From positions 62,001 to 126,000 of the forward strand of contig CADCGB010000010.1 in NCBI GenBank assembly GCA_902800815.1: a stretch of 64,000 bases of DNA, in the 5' to 3' direction. Numbering within the stretch: the stretch's first letter is position 1; each line of letters starts with the position of its first letter. Positions 51,378-59,391 of the stretch are shown here, one piece after another. The notes beneath the pieces are model-generated. The model made no database searches, was not told the origin of the DNA, and was given only the letters and a program-made list of their open reading frames with translations. The position numbers were made by a program, and so were the translations under genes. The DNA comes from Fibrobacter succinogenes. Its GTDB lineage: Bacteria; Fibrobacterota; Fibrobacteria; Fibrobacterales; Fibrobacteraceae.

Positions 51378-52636
51378 TTCGCGAGTTCCTTCTCGAGGAA
51401 GCTCTTGTTGTCTACGACCTTCTGCTTCTGTGCGTATTCGGGGTATTCCGTGAGGCACTTGTCAAGCGGCTCGATGGCATCTTGCAGGAGTTTCTTCTTC
51501 TTTGCGGCGTCCTTCTGCTTTTGCGCCTTCGCGAAAATCTGCGAGGTGGCCTTGCGCTGCGCGTTGCAGAACGTGTTGGCGAGTTCCTGGTACTTTTCGC
51601 TCGCCTCCTTGCGCAGGTTGCTGGACTTGAGCTTGTTCAGGATATCCTTCGCCTCGGCGAACTTGCTTGCCTTAATGAGGGTATCGGCCTTCGCGAGCGC
51701 CTGTGCGGGGTCGTGCGACTGCCAGTACTTCGTTGCCTCTTCGTCGTTTGCGGCGATGAGGCCCGCGATGTAGTCGATAAGCGCCTGAATCTGCAGTTCC
51801 TTCTCGAAATCGCGGTAGCGCATCTGCAGTTCATTTGCCTTCTGTGCCGCCTCCTTGAACTGGGCGAGGTCATCGGCGAGCGCCTTGATACTTGCGTATT
51901 CCTTCTTTGCCTTCGCGATAGTGTTCTTGTATGCGACTTGCATCTGGCCGTTCGCCCAGTTCACGAGCGAATCGCCCGGCGCAAGCGCGATGAGGCTATC
52001 TGCCGTCTCTTTTACCATGCTGTAGGCGGCCTGCACGCGGTTCATGTTCTGGATGGTAAGCACGTAGGGCTCGAATGCCTTGGCCTTCTCGGCGCGGGTC
52101 TTGCCGAACTCGTTCAGCATGGAATCGGCCTGGGCCTCCCATGTGGCCCAGAGGGGCTTGATAATGCGGAAACGTTGCAGGTATGCGCTTGCGGAATCGG
52201 TCAGGCCTTGCGCGTAGAGCGAGTCTGCGTGCGCGAACACGCGGGAAACAAATGCGGGGAATGCGGTATAGGGGTCGAGCACGTCGCTCATTACGGGTAT
52301 GGGCGTGTTTTGAACAACGTTGTCTGCAGCATGCTCCTTGCGGGGGCTTGCCGGGATTGTATCCGGAGAGGCGAGCCTGTAGCTGTCGAGCGTGTTCGAC
52401 ACGAATACGGCCTGCTGCTCGGAGGGCGATTCGCTGGTCGGCTTGCCGACGGAGGCGGCACTTTCGCCTGCGGGCGTATTGCCCTGCGGTACGGCCTGCG
52501 TGTCGGCAGGTACGTCACCCGCACTTGCCTGCGGTGCGGCGTCGGTTGTGGGGCAGGGCGTGTTCCCTGCACATGCGGCAAGCGCGAACGCTACTGCCGG
52601 CATCAGGAGGGATTTATACAAAATTTTAATGCTCAT
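51374..52636 (-). CDS. Coiled-coil lipoprotein of unknown function
   Basis: 420 aa. Lipobox VAFALAAC-AGN gives an acylated N-terminal Cys. A Pro/Ala/Ser-rich linker (~20-95) precedes a long, mostly helical region with heptad patterning (EKAKAFEPYVLTIQNMNRVQ; KANELQMRYRDFEKELQIQ) and Lys-rich repeats near the end (SQIFAKAQKQKDAAKKKKLL). The fold may be TPR-like. ATG 52636 is preceded by AAGGA; an in-frame TTG two codons earlier is less likely. Its stop overlaps the TauE start. Confidence 0.6.
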   Translation of the reverse strand: MSIKILYKSLLMPAVAFALAACAGNTPCPTTDAAPQASAGDVPADTQAVPQGNTPAGESAASVGKPTSESPSEQQAVFVSNTLDSYRLASPDTIPASPRKEHAADNVVQNTPIPVMSDVLDPYTAFPAFVSRVFAHADSLYAQGLTDSASAYLQRFRIIKPLWATWEAQADSMLNEFGKTRAEKAKAFEPYVLTIQNMNRVQAAYSMVKETADSLIALAPGDSLVNWANGQMQVAYKNTIAKAKKEYASIKALADDLAQFKEAAQKANELQMRYRDFEKELQIQALIDYIAGLIAANDEEATKYWQSHDPAQALAKADTLIKASKFAEAKDILNKLKSSNLRKEASEKYQELANTFCNAQRKATSQIFAKAQKQKDAAKKKKLLQDAIEPLDKCLTEYPEYAQKQKVVDNKSFLEKELAK

Positions 52637-52649
52637 GTTCAATCCTTAC

Positions 52650-52691
52650 TGGATCCTTCGACTTCGTGCTGCGCACTCCGCTCAGGATGAC
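52650..52691. repeat. Dispersed GGATCCTTCG...CAGGATGAC repeat
   Basis: Inverted copy of the family seen at 28027-28072, with central GTGC-TGC-GCAC. It fills the gap between the PBP gene and the coiled-coil lipoprotein gene. Confidence 0.75.
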
Positions 52692-52692
52692 A

Positions 52693-55600
52693 CTACTCAG
52701 CCTCAATTGGCACGAATGCACCGCCGTCCATGCCGGCGGGCAGATCCCAGTCGTCATCCTTCGGCATCGCGGCCTTCGGTTCAGCCGGCGCGCTGTTTAC
52801 AGCCCCACCATTAACAGGCGCCTCGGCCTGCACATTCTCAACCGGCGCGGCGCTGTTTAAACCCGTATTATTCGCAGCGGCGGGCGCTGCATTGTTCGCC
52901 TCGACCGGAGCAGCCGTTGCCGGCGCTGCCTGCGGTGCGCTTGCCTGCTCTGCGGCTGGCTGGGCAGCCTCTGCACTTGCGTTCTGCACGGCGCCGGCAT
53001 CCGGCCCGGCCTCTGCAGGTGCGGCACTCGCCCCGCTATTGTCCATGGTGCCGTGCATTATGTCGGGCATCGGCATGCTCGTCATAATCCCGGTGGTCGC
53101 GATGGTCTCTGCCGCCTTCTCCTGGATCTGCGGTGGTACGTATCCCGGTACCTCTATGTAGGGGAGCGGCCTGCCCTGCGATGCGTCGGCAATGTAGAAC
53201 CCGGTAACGGGATCCACGCTAATCTGCCCGCGCTCGTTTGCCAGGTGGAGCGGAACTTCGCCCGCGGCAAGCATCGAGATGTCGAAGAAGTCAATCATGT
53301 TCGGCGTCCCGAGAATCTCGATTTCTTCCTTCGCGAAGGCGGCCCATTGCGGCAGGCCACCCGAGGCGCCTGCGATGCGGGTCTTGCCCGACTTGAGCGG
53401 CTTGTTGTTGTCGAAGCCCACGTAGCTGCCGATTGCCACTACGGTATCAAGCGCCACGGCCTCCTTCCCGACAACATACACCGGGAGTGCGCCCATGAAC
53501 GCCACGTTCCTGTAGTCGTTCGTGGTACCCGTCTTGCCGAGTGCGGGGTAACGCAGCGATGTTCCCTTGTCGGGGCTCGTTACCGTGAGGGCCGCTACCT
53601 GGCTGCGTGCCGTACCGTTCGTGAACACGGAGCGCAGCATGGCGCCCATCTGCGATGTCACGAGCGAATCAAGAATCACCTTCGATTCTACGCTGTTCCT
53701 GAATATCGTCTGCCCGTCCTTCTTGATTTCCTTGATAAAGCACGGTTCGTTCCAGTCGCCGTCCTTGCACTTGTATACCTTGCCCGTAAGTATGGACTGG
53801 TATGCCGTGCTGATTTCGGCAAGCGTAATCTCGTTCACGCCGAGCGGCATGCTGAACACCTTCTGCAACTTCTGGTTGATGCCGATTTCATGTGCGAAGC
53901 GTGCGTATTCCGCCATCGAGAGGGAGCGGCGGAAATCCGGCCAGTAGCGCAGGTGTTCCGCATCCAGGTAGTCCACCTCGGAATTCACGGGCTGCATCTT
54001 GACGGTAATGCGCTTCAGGTCGCCTAGCGTAAAGTTCCTGAACAGCTTTACGGAATCGAGCGGCGGGAGTGTTTCGGAAACGTCCGGGTCAAGTTCCTGC
54101 ACCTCGCGCTTGCGGAGTATCTCGGAGTAGTCCTTGAAGTTGTGCGCGATAAACGCCTTGATCTTGTCGTCCTTCTTGGCCTGCTTTATGGCCACGTCGT
54201 TGTAGGTGCCGTAGCGCAGGTCAAGCACGTCGATGGCGCGGTCGAATTTTTCTTCGGCCTCGTATTCCGCGGCGAGCGCGTACTGGGCGCGGGTGAATTC
54301 AATTTCGCGTTTCACGTCTTCCTTGAGGGTGAGCCCGAACTTGTCGCGCAGCCTCTCGAAGTATGCCTTGGTGTCTTCGTCGGAGAGGCGGGCGTAGCCG
54401 TTTTCCTGTGCCACGGAATTGAACTCGTCCTGGTTCAGCTTGTCGAGCAGGTGGTCCAAAAGCCAGATGCTCGCGATGTTCTCGGAACGCGTTGCCGACC
54501 AAGCGATGGTCACCAGGTCGCCCTTGTTCTTGTGGTCGGGGCGCGGGTAGTAGAACTGGTTCACGTACTGGAACACGTTGTAGTCGTTCTCGAGCATGCT
54601 CAGGTAGTTCCAGTTGTGCTTGAGCGCGAGCGCGTAGAGTATTGGCTTCCAGCTGGAACCGAGCTGGCGCAGCGCCTTGAAACTGCGGTCAAAGTCCGTG
54701 TTGTGGAAACCGCCCTGGCTCGCCACGACCATGCCGTTCTTTATGGCGATAAGGCCGCCCTGCAGTACGGGTTCGGTCTCAATCTTGCACGGCACGAACC
54801 CGTTCACCTTGGTCTCGTCGATTACGCTCACCAGGAGGATGGCGCCCTTCTTGGTCTGGTTCCCGAGCACTGCGGCCGGGTCCTTGCCCACCTGCTTGCC
54901 GAATTCCTTGATGGCCTCCGTGCCAACCTCGCCCTTGAGCTGGCCAAAGCTCAGGCGTAGCGCCTTGAGCCCGCCCTTGTCGTCGTAGAGCACCGTGTCG
55001 ATTGCGCCGTACAGGTAGTCGCCCTTGCGTGCGCTAACCGCCTTGTTCGCGTACTGCGCCTTGGGGAGCATGAACCCGCCCAGTTGCATCTGCAGGTTGC
55101 TGATGTTGGTCTGGAGCGCGCGCTTTGCCGCGTCTTGGCTCTTCGCGTCGAGGGTAGATACAATCTCGAGCTGTGCCTTGCGCCAGTCGCCAATGTCCTT
55201 CTCCTCGAAGAGTTTCTGGTAAAAGTCGCTCGAAAGCTTTTCGTCGATGCGCTCGAGGGTGGTGGAGACGCTGAAGCGGAAGTTCCCGTGCTTGAAGCGC
55301 AGCGGCTGTGCCAGTGCCTCGTCCATCTGTTCCTGGTCGATGTACTTTTCTTCGACCATGCGGCCCAGCACGTAGCGCAGGCGGTCCTCACCGCGCTTTA
55401 TGGCCCTTTCGCGGCGTTCCTCGGTGCGCTGGATAAACGGGTCGTAGTTGAACGGGCCCTTCACGGAGCCCGCGATAAACGCGCATTCCGCGAGTGAGAG
55501 GTCCTTGAGTTCCTTGTCGAAGAAGTACTGTGCTGCAATGGCCACGCCCTTGCCCGTACCGGAAACGTGGAACTGGTTCAGGTAGAACTCGAGGATGTCT

Positions 55601-56124
55601 TCCTTGCTAAAGTGCGTCTCGAGCCTGAGAGCGTTGATGAGTTCCTTCCACTTGGCCTTGATGCTCCTCTCCTCGCGCCCGAGCACGTTCTTTGCCGTCT
55701 GCTGCGTGAGCGTGGAGCCGCCCTGGCGCATGTGGCCGCTCTTGATGTTTGCGACCATCGCGCGCACGAACCCCTGCAGGCTGAACCCGTTGTGGTTCCA
55801 GTAGCCGGCGTCCTCGGCCGCGATAAGCGCGTTCACGATATCTTTCGGGATGTCGCCGTAGGGTACGTATATGCGGTGGTTCGCGTCGAAGAATGCTCCC
55901 AGGAGCTCGTTTCCGTCGTTGTAGTACACGCGGGTCTCGCCCGAGAGCACCTGCAGAATGGAGTCGCGGTTGAACTGGTTGTCGGGGTCGCGCTCGGGGA
56001 GTATCCTGAACACGAAGATGTATGCGGGAATGCAGCAGATGAGCCCTACCAGGGCGAACGCGGCGGTAATCTTGAATAGCTTTCCAATCATGGAACCGGA
56101 TTTCCTGCTTTTTCTTTTTGCCAT
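52693..56124 (-). CDS. Class A penicillin-binding protein (PBP1A-like)
   Basis: 1143 aa. Bifunctional peptidoglycan synthase. N-terminal basic cytoplasmic stretch, one membrane anchor (~20-42), GT51 glycosyltransferase domain with EDAGYWNHNGFS and RQGGSTLTQQTAKN (~85-130), then transpeptidase domain with SxxK at Ser490 (GSSWKP), SxN at 547-549 (SEN) and KTG at 864-866 (GKTGTTND). The last ~115 residues are an Ala/Pro/Asn-rich low-complexity tail, an addition beyond the E. coli form (~850 aa). Start at 56124 fits MAKRKSR; a TTG four codons earlier is in frame. Confidence 0.92.
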   Translation of the reverse strand: MAKRKSRKSGSMIGKLFKITAAFALVGLICCIPAYIFVFRILPERDPDNQFNRDSILQVLSGETRVYYNDGNELLGAFFDANHRIYVPYGDIPKDIVNALIAAEDAGYWNHNGFSLQGFVRAMVANIKSGHMRQGGSTLTQQTAKNVLGREERSIKAKWKELINALRLETHFSKEDILEFYLNQFHVSGTGKGVAIAAQYFFDKELKDLSLAECAFIAGSVKGPFNYDPFIQRTEERRERAIKRGEDRLRYVLGRMVEEKYIDQEQMDEALAQPLRFKHGNFRFSVSTTLERIDEKLSSDFYQKLFEEKDIGDWRKAQLEIVSTLDAKSQDAAKRALQTNISNLQMQLGGFMLPKAQYANKAVSARKGDYLYGAIDTVLYDDKGGLKALRLSFGQLKGEVGTEAIKEFGKQVGKDPAAVLGNQTKKGAILLVSVIDETKVNGFVPCKIETEPVLQGGLIAIKNGMVVASQGGFHNTDFDRSFKALRQLGSSWKPILYALALKHNWNYLSMLENDYNVFQYVNQFYYPRPDHKNKGDLVTIAWSATRSENIASIWLLDHLLDKLNQDEFNSVAQENGYARLSDEDTKAYFERLRDKFGLTLKEDVKREIEFTRAQYALAAEYEAEEKFDRAIDVLDLRYGTYNDVAIKQAKKDDKIKAFIAHNFKDYSEILRKREVQELDPDVSETLPPLDSVKLFRNFTLGDLKRITVKMQPVNSEVDYLDAEHLRYWPDFRRSLSMAEYARFAHEIGINQKLQKVFSMPLGVNEITLAEISTAYQSILTGKVYKCKDGDWNEPCFIKEIKKDGQTIFRNSVESKVILDSLVTSQMGAMLRSVFTNGTARSQVAALTVTSPDKGTSLRYPALGKTGTTNDYRNVAFMGALPVYVVGKEAVALDTVVAIGSYVGFDNNKPLKSGKTRIAGASGGLPQWAAFAKEEIEILGTPNMIDFFDISMLAAGEVPLHLANERGQISVDPVTGFYIADASQGRPLPYIEVPGYVPPQIQEKAAETIATTGIMTSMPMPDIMHGTMDNSGASAAPAEAGPDAGAVQNASAEAAQPAAEQASAPQAAPATAAPVEANNAAPAAANNTGLNSAAPVENVQAEAPVNGGAVNSAPAEPKAAMPKDDDWDLPAGMDGGAFVPIEAE

Positions 56125-56203
56125 AAAAATCGCCAAAAAGACCCTGCGAAGCCCGCAGCGCCTTTATTATATAGGGAATTTAGCATTTTTTGCGGGGTAC
56201 CCC

Positions 56204-56232
56204 TTGAAAAAGTGGCCAAAATTAAGTAAAAT
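56204..56232 (+). promoter_or_regulatory. sigma70-type promoter for tRNA-Ser-like gene
   Basis: TTGAAA, 17-nt spacer, TAAAAT; close to consensus. The start of transcription would be near 56239, ~9 bp before the tRNA-like 5' end. The gap 56125-56433 (309 bp) holds this promoter, the tRNA-like sequence and the leader of the next gene. Confidence 0.7.
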
Positions 56233-56247
56233 TAGTGTCCCCAAGAT

Positions 56248-56335
56248 GGGAAGATGGCCGAGTTGGCCGAAGGCGCGTCCCTGCTAAGGACGTATAGGAC
56301 TTAATCCTATCGCGAGTTCGAATCTGAGCAATCCG
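56248..56335 (+). tRNA. tRNA-Ser (anticodon GCT)-like gene with disrupted 3' part
   Basis: The 5' three-quarters fit a serine tRNA: T8-G9, D stem GCC/GGC, anticodon stem CGTCC/GGACG around CTGCTAA (GCT anticodon), and the long serine-type variable arm ATAGGA-CTTAA-TCCTAT. The T-loop TTCGAATC is present, but the T-stem (GCGAG vs CTGAG) pairs in only two of five positions and the 3' acceptor (CAATCCG) cannot pair with the 5' acceptor GGGAAGA. No CCA is encoded. It may therefore be a pseudogene or recombined copy, or the 3' end could be replaced post-transcriptionally. Confidence 0.6.
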
Positions 56336-56433
56336 GGGGATTTTTGTGTTTTTATGCGGTTTTTTCGTTTCGGGTGGTTGACTTTTTGGAAAATTTTATA
56401 GATTTCAACCATAAACAGTTCCAAGGAGTTTTT

Positions 56434-56793
56434 ATGAAGACTAGCAGTTTCCTTACGGGCCTTGCTCTCGGTGTCGCGGCGGCTTTTGCACTCAACAAGA
56501 AGTTCCCCGGCAAGTTCTGTTCTTGCTGTGGCGGTGACGATTCCGACAATTCCGCCGTGAAGGATGCCGAGGAGACCGCCGAAAAGCTCCGCAGTTCCAC
56601 CGACAGCCTGCTTGCCCAGCTCAGCAAGAGCAACGACGAAAAGCACGAGTCCGAGGCAAAGGTGAAGGACCTCGAGGACAAGCTCTCGGACAAGGAAACC
56701 GAGATCGAGAACCTCAAGAACATCATCGACGCGAACAACGCCCAGACCAAGAAGCTTGAGGAGGAACTCGAGCAGGTCAAGGCCGGCAAGTAG
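56434..56793 (+). CDS. Small exported/membrane-anchored coiled-coil protein (YtxH-like architecture)
   Basis: 119 aa. The ATG at 56434 has AAGGAG upstream. An N-terminal segment (SSFLTGLALGVAAAFAL) is a membrane anchor, followed by a Cys-rich CSCCGGDD, and then about 75 residues of continuous heptad-rich helix (EETAEKLRSSTDSLLAQLSK; EAKVKDLEDKLSDKETEIEN). The role is unknown; similar small anchored coiled-coil proteins act as stress or envelope factors. Confidence 0.6.
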   Translation: MKTSSFLTGLALGVAAAFALNKKFPGKFCSCCGGDDSDNSAVKDAEETAEKLRSSTDSLLAQLSKSNDEKHESEAKVKDLEDKLSDKETEIENLKNIIDANNAQTKKLEEELEQVKAGK

Positions 56794-56923
56794 CTTAACA
56801 AGCCACCCTGTCAAAAAATTGCCCTTGATACACCCCTCCAGCACATGCTGGAAGGACTAGTGTCATTTTATGACATTTTAAGAATGTATATTTATGTTTG
56901 AGACATTTTTCGGCGAGGGAATT

Positions 56924-58243
56924 ATGGAAAAAGACGGGTATTTCAGGAGATACTACCCCGAGGGGGAACTCCTCGAGGAATCGGAAACCGTGAACGGGGA
57001 AAAGCACGGCAAGAGCATTTTGTTCTACAGGAGTGGCGCGCACCGGAGCGAGGACAACTTCCGCAACGGGTTGCTCGATGGCGAATCGCTGCTTTTTTAC
57101 GAGAGCGGCGCAGTCGAGTGGCGTTGTGAATACCGCAGGGGGCTTGTCACGGGCAAGGAGTACGCCTATCACGAGAATGGCCGCGTGAAAAAGGTGACCG
57201 AGTATGTAGATGGGATGGTCGTGGATTCCGACATTCCCGTTTACGACGAGTTGGGGATCCTGAGGAATACCGAGAAGTGGAGGAACGGGTATTGCCGCGC
57301 ATTCTATCACGATGGACGCATTATGTACGAAGGCGCCCGCGTGAACCACGAGTGTGTCGGCATCCAGAAGCAATACAATCCGGACGGGAGCCTCCGCCGG
57401 GAAGAATTCTACTGGAGGGGCCGCCGGTATGGAAAGCTTCGCCAGTTCGACAGGACGGGGGTTCTCCTGAGCGAAACCGAATATGCAAACGGGATGCGCC
57501 AAGGCTACGAGAGGCTCTACAATCCGGACGGAACGGTGTACAGGAAGTCGTTGTACGTGGACGACCAGTACTGCGGCGGAAAGGCGTTGGAGTACGACGA
57601 CGGCGTGCTTATTTCTGAATGCGACATGAAATACGAACTCCCCGACGGTGAAGAAGTGTGCTATAACGAAAATGGTACGGTCCAGTCAAGGATCCCGTAC
57701 AGCAATGGCATGATGGTAGACGGCAAGTATGAGAAGTTTGCGGAAGACGGAACTGTCGACGGCTATATCGAGTGCAGGAACAACAGGAGCGTTATTACCG
57801 ATCTCGAGGGGAACTTGCAATACGAGGCCGAGCATTATCGCAACCACCTGAACGGTCACTGTTGCATGTTCACTTCCGAGTTCGAGAAGTTAGAGGGCTA
57901 TTTTGTCGATGACGAGTTCTACGAAACCAAGGAGGAATTCCTGGACGTGAGCTTTGAACTCATGGCCAATATATGCCTTGAGAATTTTGCGGACGCGTTC
58001 CCGGAATATACCATGGAAACGTACAAGGACTTTTTTGCCGACGCTTACGAGAAGGCGGAAAACTCTCCTGCGGCGCAAACAAAATACCACGACTATGCGG
58101 AACTCGAGAACCCCGGCCCCGGTGGAATTCCCGAAGGGCGGCTCGTGGATTACCTGGTGCGCGAATTCGTGCTCAGGCTGCGCCTCCCCAATGACGGGGA
58201 AACGGAGCGGGAGATAGTGAAGGGCTTGCGGGAACTGCTATAG
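56924..58243 (+). CDS. MORN-like repeat protein (antitoxin-YwqK-type repeats)
   Basis: 439 aa from the ATG at 56924, preceded by GAGGG; an in-frame ATG at 56894 would add 10 residues (MFETFFGEGI). Repeated ~23-residue units of the form YYPEGELLEES-VNGEKHGKSILFY and FYESGAVEWRCEYRRGLVTGKE match the MORN variant found in YwqK-like antitoxins. About 11 units cover residues 5-290; the last 100 residues are unrelated and helical (FADAFPEYTMETYKDFFADAYEK). No toxin gene is adjacent. Function unknown. Confidence 0.7.
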   Translation: MEKDGYFRRYYPEGELLEESETVNGEKHGKSILFYRSGAHRSEDNFRNGLLDGESLLFYESGAVEWRCEYRRGLVTGKEYAYHENGRVKKVTEYVDGMVVDSDIPVYDELGILRNTEKWRNGYCRAFYHDGRIMYEGARVNHECVGIQKQYNPDGSLRREEFYWRGRRYGKLRQFDRTGVLLSETEYANGMRQGYERLYNPDGTVYRKSLYVDDQYCGGKALEYDDGVLISECDMKYELPDGEEVCYNENGTVQSRIPYSNGMMVDGKYEKFAEDGTVDGYIECRNNRSVITDLEGNLQYEAEHYRNHLNGHCCMFTSEFEKLEGYFVDDEFYETKEEFLDVSFELMANICLENFADAFPEYTMETYKDFFADAYEKAENSPAAQTKYHDYAELENPGPGGIPEGRLVDYLVREFVLRLRLPNDGETEREIVKGLRELL

Positions 58244-58258
58244 TCAAGTGGGTGTGAG

Positions 58259-58366
58259 TTGGCGGTATAAATGTGCAGAATATGCAGAAAATGGCGGTAT
58301 AAAATGATATTTGGCGGTATAAATTATTGCATTTGGCGGTATAAAATTGTATATTGGGTATATAAA
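58259..58366 (+). promoter_or_regulatory. Five phased direct repeats (TTGGCGGTATAAA) upstream of fic
   Basis: Copies start at 58259, 58291 (ATGG variant), 58311, 58333 and 58354 (degenerate TTGGGTATATAAA). Steps of 32, 20, 22 and 21 nt approximate 3, 2, 2 and 2 helical turns, so all face the same side of DNA. TATAAA within each copy also resembles a -10 box. It is a likely operator array, perhaps bound by the winged-helix domain of the Fic protein itself. Confidence 0.65.
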
Positions 58367-58379
58367 TTGAGTTTTTTTG

Positions 58380-59336
58380 ATGAATTCGCCGTACCTAAAG
58401 ATTGCTGCCGAAAACAATAAGGAACTTCTGTCGTTCCGGCCCATACCCAAGGAAACGCTCAAGTCCCTGCGGGAATTCTACCGCGTGGGCCTCACTTACA
58501 CGAGCAACGCCCTCGAAGGCAACAGCCTTACCGAAACCGAGACTAAGGTCGTTATCGAGGATGGGCTCACCATCAACGGGAAACCCTTGCGCGACGTGTA
58601 CGAGGCTGTGGGGCACGCCAAGGCGTACGACCATATTCACAAGCTCGCGAAAAACAAGACTCTCGAGGAATCGGACATCTTGATGCTACATCGGCTGTTT
58701 TACCAGCAGATCGATGCGGACAAGGCCGGCGTTTACCGCAAGGTCCCCGTGGTGATTAGCGGGAGCCGTTACCCCGTTACGCCACACTTGAAAATCCGCA
58801 CCGAGATGAAGAAGTTTGTTGCGTGGTTCAATAAGAACGAATCACGGATGAATCCGGTGGAGTTCGCCGCGCAGGTCCACAAGAGATTCGTGTTTATTCA
58901 TCCCTTTGTCGATGGCAACGGACGCGTGGCGCGATTGCTGATGAACCTTGCTCTGCTCCGAGGCGAATACACCATCGCGCTGATTCCTGCCATTCGGCGT
59001 ATGGAATACGTGTCGGCCCTGGAGGCGGCACATGTCAGCGACAAGGCCTTTATCGATTTTATCGCCGATTGCGTAGTTGCAACGCAGACGGACTTGTTGC
59101 GTCTATTGCGGAGTAACCTGAAACCGAAAAAAGGTGCCGTGCACCGGCGCGAAATGGGTGAAGATCTCTCCAAGCGAATCTTGTCCGAAATCCAGGCGAA
59201 CCCCGGAATCAACACGCCTGCGCTAGCATCGATGCTTAACATATCGCTGCGAACGGCACAGCGCCATTTGCATTCGCTGACTGAATCGGGCAAGATTGAG
59301 TTCAGGGGCGCCCGGAAGAACGGTGGGTATTTTTAG
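58380..59336 (+). CDS. Fic-family AMP transferase with winged helix
   Basis: 318 aa. Fic domain ~100-220 with HPFVDGNGRVAR (His174), the catalytic loop for AMPylation. The N-terminal inhibitory motif is present (Ser42-x3-Glu46-Gly47, in TSNALEGN), so this is a class II, self-inhibited Fic. The C-terminus (~255-318: ILSEIQANPGINTPALASMLNISLRTAQRHLHSL) is a winged helix-turn-helix that could bind DNA. Such proteins occur as stress- or toxin-like regulators. The start follows a weak ribosome-binding site within the repeat-rich leader. Confidence 0.9.
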   Translation: MNSPYLKIAAENNKELLSFRPIPKETLKSLREFYRVGLTYTSNALEGNSLTETETKVVIEDGLTINGKPLRDVYEAVGHAKAYDHIHKLAKNKTLEESDILMLHRLFYQQIDADKAGVYRKVPVVISGSRYPVTPHLKIRTEMKKFVAWFNKNESRMNPVEFAAQVHKRFVFIHPFVDGNGRVARLLMNLALLRGEYTIALIPAIRRMEYVSALEAAHVSDKAFIDFIADCVVATQTDLLRLLRSNLKPKKGAVHRREMGEDLSKRILSEIQANPGINTPALASMLNISLRTAQRHLHSLTESGKIEFRGARKNGGYF

Positions 59337-59337
59337 A

Positions 59338-59370
59338 GGGACATTTACAGGGACATTTATCGGGACATTT
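59338..59370. repeat. Three GGGACATTT direct repeats, 12-bp period
   Basis: Copies at 59338, 59350 and 59362 begin two bases after the fic stop codon. Similar NVP-type tandem codons occur in Schlafen/AlbA_2 genes, but on this evidence it is only a short tandem repeat. Confidence 0.7.
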
Positions 59371-59391
59371 TTCCGTCATTGAATTTGGCGA

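Noticed and set aside
56894..56923. Upstream ATG for the MORN-like gene
   Set aside because: Lacks a ribosome-binding site; GAGGG lies correctly before the ATG at 56924.
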